From NCBI RefSeq assembly GCF_000226115.1, contig NC_016462.1, positions 1,302,001 to 1,366,000 on the forward strand: a stretch of DNA of 64,000 nucleotides, in the 5' to 3' direction. Within the stretch, counting starts at the first letter, position 1; every line of letters starts with the position of its first letter. A program made the position numbers and the translations under genes. This document shows positions 41,199 to 53,144 of the stretch, in pieces. The notes under the pieces are model-generated. The model was not told the DNA's origin and made no database searches. It was given only the letters and a program-made list of their open reading frames with translations. This DNA is from Thermothielavioides terrestris NRRL 8126. Lineage: Eukaryota > Ascomycota > Sordariomycetes > Sordariales > Chaetomiaceae.

Positions 41199-42656
41199 CT
41201 AGCGCCGTCGGTCTTCTCCGCGAGGCGGCAGCTCGGAAGGGCCGTCTGTTTGCGCGAAGGACACACTAGAAGAGCTGGCCTCATTCGTCGGATCCTCATG
41301 CCCGAGCCCCAGTCGAGGTCTCCGGGTGGGTGGAAGCTCACTCTCTTCTAGCTCCCTTTTGAGGGTTGCCATCAGAGCCTTCGCTTCCTGATACCCGGAA
41401 TCGTCATAAACCCCAGTCACCAATGCGTTGCGGCGGCGGGAGAATAAGCCGCTGATGTCGGATTCCGGAGGGGCAAGGCCGCCACGACACCGTAGATGAG
41501 TTCCAGTTGAGTCCATGGCTTTGGGATCCCCATCGTTTGAGACTTGACACAAGGTCGAAGCGGCAAGCACTCGGGCTTTCACCCTCAGCCGGCGGAGCTC
41601 GTGGAACAGAGATCCCTCACCGCCTGGTTTGGGGCGAAGAGGAGGCAGCCGGAGGAGTCGCCCATCGGTGAAGGGATCATAGGAATCGAGGCCTCCCAAA
41701 TCACTGTTGGGACTTCCTGCGGTCTCGGACACCATTGGAGCGGTTGGCGCGCGCATAGACCAAACTGGGTGGGCCATATCGACGCCGAGCGTACTAGAAG
41801 CATGGTGCAATAGCATCTCGAGCCCGTCCGGCCCAGAGCGGCTCGGGGGATCACCATGGCAGTTGACAACCAGGCTGAGCGAGTCCAACAGATCCCCGAC
41901 TTCGGACATTTCCGAATCCGAGCCGAATCCGAGGCTGCCAGCCGGGGTCTCTGGTGACCACAGGGGACCGTTGTTTGCTGTAGTGAGTTCCATGCTTTCA
42001 GAGTCGCTGGCTGCGTATACAGGAACTACCAGCTGGGCAATCCTTCTCCTGTGCTCCAGATGTGCCTGAGCTGGGTTGCGACAAGCAAGTATCAAACGTT
42101 CGAGGTTGCCCCGGGGCAGGCGATTGATGGGCACGCCCAGAAAAGCGGCGAGTTGAGAATCTGACAAAACAGCGAGGCCCTGAATGCCGTACGAGTCCAA
42201 CCACTGCTTCATCCATTGGGGGTTGGAGCGCTGCTGGCCGCGTATGATTTCCGTCCAGACGTCGACGAGCTCGAGGCGCGACGCCTCATCCATTTTGGCC
42301 TCATCGATCCGATATGTCAGGGCCAGGTAAAGGCGCATCAGAACATTCCAGGGCAAGTCGGGGTTCGGGGGTTGGTCGGCTCGAAGCGGCAGGTTGAAGG
42401 GGGAGCTGAAAAGGGCTTCTCCCTCTCCGATCAGCTGCAGTGTCGAACCAGGCACCGGCATGGTTCCACTATCTCCTCCAATCATGGTTATAGCGGCGGG
42501 AGGAAGGCCGGTAAGGCCTGCAGGGCTGTAGGCACCATCGAGTGTGCCCTGGGTTGTCCAGTGCTCCCTCGAGTCCAGTTCGAAATTTGCTGCCTCGTCG
42601 AGAAAACGAGCTATGAGCCAGTCACGCTCGCCGGTGTTGGGAGCGGGATTGGCCAT
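41199..42656 (-). CDS. hypothetical protein, 485 residues
   Basis: I do not recognise this protein. A single exon starts at the ATG for MANPAPNTGERDWLIARFLD; the frame is open further upstream, but that part looks non-coding. The N-terminal half is globular, with helical segments (LPWNVLMRLYLALTYRIDEAKM, then WTEIIRGQQRSNPQWMKQWLDSYGIQGLAVL) and a LPRGNLERLILACRN motif that could be a small helical domain. The C-terminal half is Ser/Gly/Pro-rich and ends with a basic ELPPTRRPRLGLG and GEDRRR. No signal peptide or membrane segment is visible. It lies about 100 bases upstream of the Arg/Ser-rich gene on the same strand. It is probably a fungal-specific protein. Confidence 0.65.
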   Translation of the reverse strand: MANPAPNTGERDWLIARFLDEAANFELDSREHWTTQGTLDGAYSPAGLTGLPPAAITMIGGDSGTMPVPGSTLQLIGEGEALFSSPFNLPLRADQPPNPDLPWNVLMRLYLALTYRIDEAKMDEASRLELVDVWTEIIRGQQRSNPQWMKQWLDSYGIQGLAVLSDSQLAAFLGVPINRLPRGNLERLILACRNPAQAHLEHRRRIAQLVVPVYAASDSESMELTTANNGPLWSPETPAGSLGFGSDSEMSEVGDLLDSLSLVVNCHGDPPSRSGPDGLEMLLHHASSTLGVDMAHPVWSMRAPTAPMVSETAGSPNSDLGGLDSYDPFTDGRLLRLPPLRPKPGGEGSLFHELRRLRVKARVLAASTLCQVSNDGDPKAMDSTGTHLRCRGGLAPPESDISGLFSRRRNALVTGVYDDSGYQEAKALMATLKRELEESELPPTRRPRLGLGHEDPTNEASSSSVSFAQTDGPSELPPRGEDRRR

Positions 42657-43852
42657 GCTGGGCTTAGGATTCGGGGTACGGGCGAGAATTGGGTGACCTG
42701 CGAGAACCAGACCGAATCTTTGAAGCGAAGCCGACTTTGTCTCACAAATGGACGAGGGAAAGCGACGATATCCCCAGCAGCGGATTCCGCAGAACCGGTC
42801 ATGTGAAAAATTGCATTGTATGGAAAGGCCCGAAGCGATGGCAGAAGAATCGAGGAACTGGGAGGAAGTCGAGGCACGCGTTGGGGCTCGAGTGGAAGCA
42901 GTCGGTCGCAGCTGGGAACCGGAGAAGGCAAGCCCAGGAAATTCTCGGCCAGTTGGTTGACGCAAGTGAAAGAAGGATTTTTGTTGCAGCTCGGTGCTCG
43001 AATGCCGTCATAAACAGGTCTGCCGCTGGTGCAGTTGCACTCATGCGCGGTTTCGTCTTTGCACGGTGCTGGGCCTCTACCCTATCCAACATCCTCCCTC
43101 CACCGACGCAGCCCTCTCGAGCGGCAGCACAAGACGTCACAAGCAAAAAGCTGGATAGAAGGCGCATGGGGAACAAACGACACAGCGTCACTGGAAGCAA
43201 AGAAATATTTCACTAACCTTCTACTTCGATCCATGATGCCAAACTTGTGGGAAGAATGACGTGCAATGTGGGCGAACAGGAAAGGATCAAGATGATGGAG
43301 ATGGACAGACGTTGCTGGGTCGGGACGAGGCTGAGGCTGAAGATTCCGATTTCCAAGAAAATTGGGCTTCCACCCCCTGGACGCGTTGCAGACGCGCTGG
43401 GTGGCGCTAGCTCACGTGAGTGAGTGTTCATGAGTGGCTTAGGTAAGATCCAAACTAATTGTGTCACGTGCCAGTCAGTTAACAGACGCTAATCAAGCTT
43501 CTGCATGATAACCACAGACGGAACACCGCATACCCACTGAGCCACGCTGCAAAGGTAACAACGAAGGTTACTCGAGCCGGGCTCAAAGGTGAACACCGAT
43601 TCACAAAAACGTGCAGAGCATAAACCGTGACGGGCTCGAGTTTATCACAGCCAGCAGCGAGCCAAGGCCATTAGCAGTGTATACAACTCGCTGCCTCTAC
43701 GTCAACCACTCCTCATCTCCTCTCCCCTCCGTCACGACCCAGGAAACAACCAGCCGAGAAACAAAACTGGCTCCTATACTCCGTGCCACCCGCCCTGGTC
43801 AGCACAGCCCAGGCAGGCTCGCCCAGGCTAGCCACCGCAGGTCCTTAGGTAC
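42657..43852. other. intergenic region between hda1 and the hypothetical gene
   Basis: About 1.2 kb with no recognised gene. It should hold the 3' end of the hda1 transcript and the promoter of the 41.2-42.7 kb gene. Confidence 0.45.
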
Positions 43853-46479
43853 TTACCCGATCCGCATCCCCCCCTCTACCTTTCCCCCCACGTCCTCCCC
43901 CTCCCCTTCCCCCTCGCCCTCGCCCTCGCCCTCACCGTCACCGAGCGCGCGATCCGCAAAGAACTGCTGCACGTCGGCAAAGTGCTCCGTCATCATGGGC
44001 GTGAGGCCGTTGGCGGGGCTGCGGATGACGTTGCCGAAGCGGCGCTTCATGACCTTGCGGGTGAGGTCCGGGTCGGCCCAGCAGGCGTGGTCGTTGGCGA
44101 CGTAGACCTGCGAGTTGTCCTTGTACCACGACGACAGGTCGGCGTCGGCGTCCGACTTGACCGGCCGCAGGCTGCCGTTGACGAAGTTGACTACGCCCGC
44201 GACACGGGACTTGACGTCGACTGGTTTTTGTTGTTGAAGCGTTAGTTGGGTGTCCCTGGCTGGAGAGAGAGGAGGGAGGGGAGGGGAGGGGAGAGGAAGA
44301 GGAGAGGAGAAGAGAGAAGACAGTCGCAGGCGGCTGCGACGGAACGTACGTCTGTTAATCAGCAACATCTTGATCCCGAGGTAGGCGTTGCCGACGCCCA
44401 TGAGGAAGATATCGTCGGCGCTTTCGGAGAGCTGCAGGTAGTTATCCCAGATGTAGCACATCAGCTCTTGAATCTGCGCCTGCAGCGTGCGCTCGTCTGC
44501 GCCGGGGATGTAGGGCTCAGTGTCCTGGTTAATTCTTGGTCAGCTCGAAGCCTCCCAGATAGCGCTCTGGGAGCGGCCGGCCTGTACATACCCCTGGATG
44601 CGTGATATAGTGCGGGACGTTGACGTCGATAACGCCGAAGCCCTTGCTGATGGCCCAGTCAATGTACCGAGTGACGCCGTCCGTCTACACTCTCCGGTCA
44701 GTTGCCGAATCATCAGCTTCAAGGAGAAAGGCAAACAGGGTCGCTTTCGCTTACCACCCAAGCGTTATGCGGCTCGACCGTGTTGTCTAGCGGGTCAGGC
44801 TGAGCATGCAGCTCAGGTCTGGGGACACGACCAGGTCAGCCAGACCGCAAAAATTAGGACAGTTACTAATGGAGACGCCGTCCGGCTACTTACGGGTCGT
44901 GCACAATGACCAGAATCTTGCGCGCTGCGTGAATATCCCTGGTCACCAGCACCTGGTTCTCGAACGACTTGAACAGCACATCACGCTGGATGTACAGCGG
45001 CAGCATGCCATGCTTCTGCGACAGGACCTGGCGCTGCGCCGAGCGGACGACGTCGTGCAGACGCGACGAGTCCTGCGCCTGCAGCTCCTGGACGTCGACG
45101 ATGCCGGGCCGCATGCACTCCCAGTAGGGCGCCTGGTAGGCCTGCACCTTGGCCAGCACCTTGGCCGCCTCCCGGCTGATGCGGGGGATCTCCATCTTCG
45201 GCGGCGGCTCGCCCATGAGCGTCTGCGCCACGGCCAGGGCCGACTTGGAGATGGCCTCGAGGTCGTACCCGCCCTCCAGACAGACGGCCACCTTGCCGCC
45301 GGCGAGCGACATGAGCATGTGCGTCATGTGGGCGTAGCAGCCGGGCGTGACGAAGCAGGCGCCGAGCTCGTCTCCGGCGGCCGCATCGAAGCCCGCCGAG
45401 ATGATGACCAGGTCCGGGTTGAACTCGTGCGCGATCGGCATGACGATCTTCTGGAAGGCGGCCATGTACTCGCCGTCGCCCATGCCCTGGTCGTGCCAGC
45501 CGATGTTGACGTTCTTGCCCAGGCCCGGCCCGGCGCCGCAGTGCTCGAGACCGCCGTCCGGCGTCATCGGATTGTCCGGCTGGCCGGGGTAGAACTCGCC
45601 GTTGCGATAGACATGGAGCGAGATGTAGAGGATATTCGGGTCGTCGTAGAAGAGGTTCTGGATGCCGTTGCCGTGGTGCACGTCCCAGTCGAGGATGAGG
45701 ATCTTGCGGCACAAGTCCGGGTAGTCGGCCTGGCAGATCTTGGCAGCGATGGGCACGTTGTTGAACAGGCAGAACCCCATTGGCGTATCGAACTCGGCAT
45801 GGTGTCCCGGCGGCCGAATAACGGCGAAAGCGTTCTTGACGATGCCGGCAACCACGCTCTTGCAGGTTTCGATGGCGCCGCCGGCCGAGATCAGCGAAGC
45901 CTCGTATGTCATGCTGCCGACATACAGCGAGTCCCGCCCCTGGTCCTTTTCCTTGGAGAGCTTGCGGAGCTCGTGTGTAGACATCCGAGACAGCTCTTCA
46001 ACCCACATGTAGTGAGCCGGATGGTGGACGGTGCAGATCTCCTCCTTCGTCGCCGCTCGCGCAGGAATGCGCCACATGTACTTCGTGGGCTCCGTCTGGA
46101 TGATACGGATAAGCTCGGCATCGGAGCCGGTGAACACCAGGCCGGCCTGCTTGAACGTCTTCATGATGCATTCGATCCGAGAAGGATCCTCTGGGTGATG
46201 GGGATTTGGCCCAAAGTCAGCGTTGGCATGCAGCTTCATGCGGTCATCATAGCAGCACCCCGTCGGAAGCAGGCCGCGCCGGCGCAGGCGTTCGGGATAT
46301 GCTGTCGGGTCGGCATCCTGATCTTCATCCTGCATGGTGCCATCTGCGCTGTTGCCGTTGGTTGTCTGCAGCGAGCTCTCCCCTGTCGTGGTATCTAGAA
46401 AGCCGTTGGCGGTGGACGGGCCCTCTGCCATGTGGTGGTCCTCACCATCCATGACAACATCGTTGTCAAGATCCTCCAT
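43853..46479 (-). CDS. hda1: class II histone deacetylase Hda1 (Clr3 type)
   Basis: Five exons, 46479-44894, 44818-44755, 44684-44592, 44524-44350 and 44220-43853, give about 761 residues. It removes acetyl groups from histone tails in the nucleus. The catalytic domain spans about residues 65-470, with RPPGHHAE (His226-His227), LDWDVHHGNG, ISAGFDAAAGD and the LEGGYDL loop. The C-terminal part (DWAISKGFGVIDVNVPHY, then FLMGVGNAYLGIKMLL) is the Arb2-like domain that distinguishes Hda1/Clr3 proteins from other class II enzymes. An acidic N-terminus precedes the catalytic domain. The tail has a Gly-Glu repeat (GEGEGEGEGEGEGED) encoded at about 43895-43945. In Neurospora HDA-1 acts with HP1, CDP-2 and CHAP on heterochromatin. 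The start is the ATG with an acidic N-terminus typical of the family. Confidence 0.92.
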
Positions 46480-47737
46480 CCTGGGCAGTCCGGGCCCAGG
46501 AAGCGTGCCTCTCACCGATTGCGCAAAGAGCTACAGCCTGCAATGTATTCAGCGACAAGTTCGGGGCGAGAAAGGCAGGGCCCGAGCTGCAGTAGCATGT
46601 CGGTCAGCCTCATCCAGAGAACGCCCATAACTTACTCCCGCTTGGCACCGTAGATGGTTTTTTGTCGTGTGCCAAGGCTAGCAGAATGATCGGTCGAAGA
46701 TTTTTTAGAGCCCGGACTTTGACGAACCCAGGGCCGAGAGGGGGACGTGGGATGCAGTGCAAATGGTTGGCGGAGGGTTGGCGAGGGGCTAAGGTTCAAG
46801 ACTACGTGGTTATTCCCAGTTAGAAGGAGCCCTGATAAAACACAGGGTTAGTCCGTGAGAGGGGAAACCGGCAGATGCGAGGCGTGGCTGGCAATATATG
46901 GTATAACATGCCTTGCTGAAGTGAAAGGGAAACAGGCTGTTGTGCCAACACGTTAGAATCGTGGATGCATTGAGGACATTCACACCCAATTCGAAATGTA
47001 GCTTCATCTCACCTCGCAAGCTGCAGCGATCGTCGCGCACGACACAGAAAGTGGTTTTGCAAGTCTCGTTCCAAAGGTATGATGGGTATGTCACAAAAGA
47101 TGGCTTTAGATGTGGCGTAACGACTTTGCGGGCTTGTAAGTGGGCAACTTGTTGGTCCATGGACTGCTGTCTAGGTTGATCGGGGGTTGATGTTTAGGTT
47201 AGCCAGTGAGTGGCTGGGTGAAAGGGAGTTTGCGCAGAAACGACCGCTGGGTCTCGCCGCCACCCCGCTACAAAATACTCGATAACATGGCCCCTGCTTC
47301 ACAGCTAGCCCAGCTGTAGAACTACCAGAGGAAACAAAACGCCAGGTCCTTTGCAACAATCAGGTTTTAAATGTATGTTTGTTGGCTAATGCTAACTATG
47401 AGATTTTTTTCTTTGTGTGGACATCCAACGCTGCGCTACTGCTGCCGCCGCTAACCCTCGAGCTGTGGCTGCTGCAAAGCCAGGGCTGCCTACATTTCCA
47501 GGGGTAAAAAATACAACAGCTGCCTTGCACTCCGCGCTCAATGAATACTCAGAGGAAAAAGCTTCCAGATTATAATATAAATCCAACAAGTTCTACAAGC
47601 AACAGGTGCTTGATGTTCTAGCTGTCTAGTCTACAGGTCCGGGAACGCCAGAGTATCGTTGGAAACCCCAAACCCTGAACATTTCACTTCTCCGTCTCCT
47701 CCACCTTGCGGGTCATCATGGCAGACGAGAAGGCATC
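46480..47737. other. intergenic region upstream of hda1
   Basis: No gene is recognised. It should contain the hda1 promoter and leader and the 3' region of the F-box gene. Confidence 0.45.
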
Positions 47738-49031
47738 CTATGAATTCGAATCCAACCGACCACCTCGGACAGTCATCGACAAGTCACGATCCTGCAGCCA
47801 TTGCGGATAGTCATGAACGCCCGAACCCGCATCCGTATTGTAGACATCACGCAGGGCTTCGAGCTCCGGCGTCTTGTGGTCGAGGATGCCGCCATGGTTA
47901 AGGGGAAATGAAAGCTTAAACGGGAAGGGCGGGAAGGGTGAGCTCTGACGCTCTTCAACGACGTCCAGAATCGCTGCGGTCAACGTTTGCGGGCCCTCCT
48001 CAATCCTGGCCAACCAGGCAGGTCAGCAACGCTCATGCTCCGCCGAGTCGCCAGTTATTCGAGTCACATACCGCGGGTGTCGTAGCCTGACGAACTGTAT
48101 CACGCTCGCCTTTGTTGCATAGCGGTGCCGATACACCAGCAGATGGAGGAGATCTTCGGGCCGAAGCTTGACCATAGTTTGGACAATCTCGATGTGGACG
48201 GCGTAAGTACCCCAGCCAATGCGAGCCGCCTCCTCCATGGTCATCATCTTCCACGGTGCTCCCGGATTCTGCCTCCACCGTCAGTACATGGTAGTCCTCG
48301 GCAGGGGCGAAGACCGCGCCCCCGGGGCTAGCACTTACCCCCATCGCTATCACCGCGCTGGTGCTCGGACACACTCTCGTCCCGACTGCGGCATCGATAG
48401 TCGACCAGAGATCGTAGAGCTCATGGAGCTGCGCGGTGGAGAATTGTCGGATAAAGCTGCGCCGGCCCTCCGGGCTGTTGTCCAAGCCAGGAGGGCATGG
48501 TGCGGGCCCGTGAAAGGCGTGCGCAAACCTCCACCAAGCGTACAGTGCTGATCGTAACCGGCGAAGCTCGTGTGGCTCCAAGCTCCTGCTATGCTGGGGG
48601 AGGTAACAGAAGCGAAGGCTCGGGAACTCGGCCTCCCAGCGCTTGACGGCGCGGCAAAAGTTCATGACAGCATAAAATCCGCCGGCCGAGGACGGCAGCT
48701 TCAGCTGAGATGAGCCGTTGAGGATACCGGAGTCCGCCGAGTGGACACCCGAGCCTGGCAAAATCACATCGCGGAGGACGGCAAGGAAGCCTTCGGCCGG
48801 GGAGAAGTCCTGCTCGACAACAGCTGAAAGGATCGTAGCCCAGTGCGACTCGATTATCCGTTTCAGCCGCCTACTAACCAGCAGCATCTTATCGAGCGTC
48901 GCGAAATCGAGATGGGAGAGGATCTCGATCGTGGTCTCGACAGGGAGATCCTCGAGCTGGACGGTCAAGGCAGCAGCAGCCGCAGGCCGCAGCTGACCGA
49001 CAGCTTGCTGCATTCCGCCAAAAGACGGCAT
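47738..49031 (-). CDS. F-box domain protein
   Basis: Three exons, 49031-48339, 48268-48072 and 48005-47738, give about 385 residues. An F-box is visible at about residues 25-65 (LEDLPVETTIEILSHLDFATLDKMLLVSRRLKRII). Such motifs bind Skp1, so the protein is probably a substrate adaptor of an SCF ubiquitin ligase. The rest is helical with no recognised repeat (ARIGWGTYAVHIEIVQTMVKL, then PEDLLHLLVYRHRYATKASV). The substrate cannot be guessed. The start ATG has a strong context (GCCACCATGCC). Introns have GTAAGT and GTATGT donors. Frame-correct joining across all three exons supports the model. Confidence 0.8.
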
Positions 49032-50281
49032 GGTGGCGTTTGTGTTGTCTGGCAACGAGTCAGCAAACTGAAGTACAAAATACAGACGCTCTGTTTCAAC
49101 CAAAAGGGGGGAAAAAATGACAGAATGAAAGACAGAAGAAAGACAGAAGAGAGAGGAGAGAGAAAAGAACCCCAAACCAGGAACTCACCAATCTCAAAGC
49201 TCGAAGCACACTCCCTAATCCAGCAGGCAACGCCTGGACCTCCTCAGCCACACCCGCACCTCAGACAGACCGAACAGCAACCCCAGAAACAATACACACA
49301 CCCCCCAAACAAGGGCCTCAAATCACCCTTCCACTGCCTGCCCAAGCGCGTCGCAAACACACACTCGCGCACGCACACACACAAAACAAGCAGAAACAGA
49401 ACGAGGCGACCCCAGCAGGCGCCCGCGTTCACTAGGTAGCCCGGGGCGTATTACTCCGCGTCCACCCCGGCGTTGGGGCTATCAGAAGAAGACGACGAAG
49501 CAGAAGAAGAGGCGCGGCAGCGGGAGCGAAAGCTGGCGGTGGAGGAGGAGGGGGAGACGGAGGACGCGCGCGGCGCGACAGGCCGGGTGGAACGATCCGT
49601 GGGTCTGCTGGTCATTGTTGTTGTTGGTGGCGTTCGTGTTGTTGTTGCTGTGCTATTTCGCATGCGCGGGATGTGTTGAGCGGGGAGGAAGGTCATTTTC
49701 GACTCGGCTCGATGGCGGGCGGGCGGGATGGATGAGGAGAGGGAAAAGGGAAGAGCAGGAGGAGGGGGGGAAGAAGGAGGAAGCGGATGAGGAGGAGGAG
49801 GATGAGGAGGAGGAAGGGAAGGAGGTGGAAGAGGTGGAAGAGGATGAACTGAAGTTGACGCGCGATGAGAGGGCTGGGAGGTGAGATTAAGGTACGCTAC
49901 CAGAGTACACTTGGCGTGTCACCCCGGTCGGTTTCAATGTGGACGGGCCGCGCTTCCCCAGCCGGTATCCCGGTGACGCCGGGTCCGTGCAGGTCGACAG
50001 GGGTCTGGCGGAGGGAAGTTCAGCCTGACTCGGGGTAAATTCTGCAGCCTCTGTCTGCTGTGCATGGAACTTGACAGTTTACTGAATAGTACTTCCGTAC
50101 AGGAGTGTGTCCTCTTTGTTCTGAGAGCGTCAGCAATGAAATTCGAGAGCGTGGAGCAACGTGCATTCAGTGCCCCGTACTCCGCACACTACAAGCATGC
50201 CAAGCCAAAGCCGACACTGTGTAACTGGCAAAGTTGACCCAGAAACGCCCGTCGCAATCTGTATTCGCACATTCCCATAAC
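49032..50281. other. intergenic region upstream of the F-box gene
   Basis: No gene is recognised. A purine-rich block (GGAGGAGGAGGAT-like) lies at about 49740-49870, and CA-rich sequence at about 49270-49390. A near-match to the TACGGAGTA motif (complement of TACTCCGCA) occurs near 50170. Confidence 0.45.
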
Positions 50282-51400
50282 CTAAGCAAACAGCTCTCGG
50301 GTATCTAATCCACTGCTGTCCTTCTTCGCGCCGCCCTCCAGCCCAAGGTTTCTCCTCCGGGCCAGCTTGTCCCGCTGCTGCTCCATGCGCGCAACATGGC
50401 GGCCCGCCTTCGCCCTCCGCAGCTCGGCCCGGACCTTGTTCGGCGAGATGAACCGCTTGTTCTCGTAGATAATCGGGCCGCCGAACGAGCCCTCCTGGAT
50501 CACGATCGGCGTGAGGACAAACCGCGGCCCGATCTCGACCAGGCTGATGTCGGTGTCCTTGTCTCCGCCGCCGCCGCCGCCGCCGCCCTTGCCCTTGCGC
50601 CCCTTGTTCTTGTCGCCGCCGTCCTCCTTGTTTTCGTCCTCGCCCTCGCCCTTGACCTTCTCGACTTCCCGGATTTCGTAGTTGCGCACCCAGATCTTGC
50701 CGTCCGCCACGCTGAAGCCCATGACGTGGTCGATAAAGGGCTTGGATTTCCGCGCGCCTTGCGGCACGCCGAAGATTTGCAGGAAGATCTCCTTGATGAC
50801 GCGCAGGTACGGTTCCGTCTCGAAGGCGCCGTCAAACGAGAGGATCGGTCGCGAGCCCTTCAGGCAGTTTCCTGTGAAGTGGAGTTCTTCCATCGTATGC
50901 ACTGTAGAACGTAAGTTAGATCGGCTGGTCTTTCATCGGCCAGGTCCGTTGAAGCTTCGGCCAGGTGGGTGCGACTCACGGTTCTGCGCGTAGAACTTGA
51001 CTGTTGGGCCATTGGGCACCTTGCTGAACCACATGTACAGGTCCTTGCCTTTCCTCGCTTCGAAGAACAGCACGTTGTTGCAGTTGTATAGTTCCGCGAG
51101 CTCGTTGAGCTGGTAAAGCTTGGACTTGGAGTCAAACTTGGCGTCTTTCCGCCCATGTGGGAGCATCGCTGCTAGGTCGTTGAGAAGATGGCGATGTCTG
51201 CCGCCGGCCAAAGTCAGTTCTGCAGCTCTTGCGGCGATGCAGTTCACTGATTCCAGCTCGTACCTGTAGGTGACGCCTCGTGATGAGAGGATGAGCACCC
51301 TCTGCTTGTTTTTCCTCTCCACGGCTCCATTGCTGCTATCTGTGTCCTTGTCGGCTTTTGCGCCGCTTGATTTCGACAGGGCTTTGTAAACTGCGGCCAT
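50282..51400 (-). CDS. brx1: Ribosome biogenesis protein Brx1 (Brix domain)
   Basis: Three exons, 51400-51264, 51197-50980 and 50901-50282, give about 324 residues. The Brix-domain hallmarks are in order: RVLILSSRGVTYRHRHLLNDL at the first junction, then LYNCNNVLFFEARKGKDLYMW, then LHTMEELHFTGNCLKGSRP at the second. IGPRFVLTPIVIQEGSFGGPI follows, with the tail KAGRHVARMEQQRDK. Brx1 binds 25S pre-rRNA with Ebp2 in early nucleolar 60S precursors. An acidic/basic insert (KGEGEDENKEDGGDKNKG, then a poly-Gly run of eight) interrupts the domain and is unlike yeast Brx1. Frame and family sequence agree at both splice junctions. The minus-strand F-box gene lies downstream. Confidence 0.93.
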
Positions 51401-52187
51401 CTTGCTTCGGTGTCAGATATGCTGAAGCGCGGTGTTCTTTCTTAGCGGGGCCTGTGATAGACGGCCCATCGCGATGCACTGATTGACCGAAAAAAAGTTC
51501 AATCAGCGCTGGCGAGACCCACCCTCAGATAAGCCTTATCTCCCCATTAGCCGTATCCGGCGAAGCGGTCAGCAGCTTGAATCCCCCCTGTTCCAGGCTG
51601 AAACTTGAAACAATGGCAGTGCCTCGGAACGGAAAAGTTCGAAATTCAAGTTGGCCGCACCTCCAGGCCCGAGCTGGCTGGCCATGAGAAGACCATGTTT
51701 AGGGTAGACCGCCGAACAAAGCGTCCTCGCTATCGGCATCCGATAGGATTGAGAAGGAACCGGGCTTTTAAACCCGCAGCGCATTGTATTCAATATATCC
51801 GTAGATCGATTCGTTGTGCCCGGACAGACATCTGGAGGTGGGTGGCTTTGAGTCTCCTGAACTCCAGTTCTGATCGTCAGCTCGCACAGGCGGTATCTGT
51901 GCAGCTTCGATGTGCATCAAGCAGACATAAACCACCAATCAAGTTTATTCAGCGAAATGCTTCGGACTCCATGCATCAAGTATCATCATCAACCACTGCG
52001 GAGAAACCACCCGCCAACACAAGGGAAGCAGCAGGACAAGAGAAGGAAACAAGAACAAACCCCTCCAGAGTTTCACCCCAACGTCCCAAGGTTTAGCAGA
52101 CCCGTATCCCCCCATGGTCATAAGTATTTCCCCAGTTCGTATCAGACATAAAGTGACGCCATGTAATCGTGCCACCCAACCCCGCTC
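51401..52187. other. intergenic region between brx1 and rab11
   Basis: No gene is recognised. Part must be the promoter of brx1 and part the 3' untranslated region of the Rab gene. Confidence 0.5.
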
Positions 52188-53144
52188 TTAACAGCAGGTC
52201 TTCGACTCCTCCTTCCTCCCCTCCTGGCTGAGCGTGATGTTGTTGCCTTCCCTTGGGTCGAACTTCTTGCCGACGTCCGCCCCTTCCTCCGCCAGGCTCT
52301 TGCTCGACACGATCTGGTAGATGGCTGCGACGCGCTGAGTCAGCTCCACAAATGGCGAGGTGAGGTGGAGAAGAGTGCGAGCGGGGATGAACATACAGGT
52401 CAGGATGTTTTGGAAGGCGAGGTCAACGTTGGTAGCCTCGAGCGCCGATGTCTCGATAAACGAGAGGCCGTTCTCGCCTAGTGCCCGTCAGCCCTGTTCG
52501 CTCTCTTCGATCCACAGCATCGCCGCGCTCCTCGGCGACCTGTCCCGACGTACTCGCAAAGTTCTTGCCGTCTTCGGTGGGCACGGCTCTCAGGTGCCGC
52601 TGATCGGTCTTGTTGCCCACGAGCATGATGACGATGTTGCTGTCCGCGTGGTCCCGCAGCTCCTTCAGCCACCGGGTCACGTTCTCAAAGGAGAGGCTCT
52701 TGCTGATGTCGTAGACGAGCAGCGCGCCGACAGCGCCCCGGTAGTAGGCAGAGGTAATGGCGCGATACCGTTCCTGGCCCGCCGTGTCCCAAATCTGCGC
52801 CTTGATGGTCTTGTTGTCGATCTGGATCGACCTCGTGGCGAACTCGACGCCGATGGTCGACTTGGAGTCAAGGTTGAACTCGTTGCGCGTGAACCGGCTG
52901 AGCAGGTTGGACTTGCCGACGCCTGAGTCTCCAATGAGGACCACTAGGAGGACAAACAACAAGGGGTCAGCTGGGTGCTCGCGCGACGGTGAGGGAGCGG
53001 GCGCCGCATCGGTGTTGGGTCAGGTAGGCACCTTTGAATAGGAACTATCAAACCAGCTCGGGTTAGCGCAACGGCAGCGCATACGAAAACACGAAGGGCC
53101 AGCAAAGCGAAAGAGCGGCTTACATCGTACTCGTCGTTCGCCAT
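52188..53144 (-). CDS. rab11: Rab11/Ypt31-type small GTPase
   Basis: Five exons, 53144-53124, 53044-53032, 52943-52554, 52477-52397 and 52324-52188, give 213 residues. The P-loop is GDSGVGKSN (Lys22), with switch regions STIGVEF and WDTAGQERY, the NKTD guanine-binding motif, ETSA, and a C-terminal double Cys (KTCC) for geranylgeranylation. The Rab11 family mark [15 protein letters not shown] is present. Ypt31/32 and Rab11 direct post-Golgi and recycling traffic to growing tips. Exon 1 encodes only MANDEYD. Exon 2 is a 13-base microexon supplying FLFK; without it the conserved [16 protein letters not shown] would not form. The first intron has a GTAAGC donor and GATAG acceptor. Confidence 0.95.

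Noticed and set aside
44806..46398. 530-codon plus-strand frame
   Set aside because: It is antisense to the well-supported Hda1 catalytic domain.
47731..47760. TTCGAATCC resembling a tRNA T-loop
   Set aside because: It lies within the last codons of the F-box gene and has no acceptor stem or anticodon arm around it. No tRNA was found in the window.
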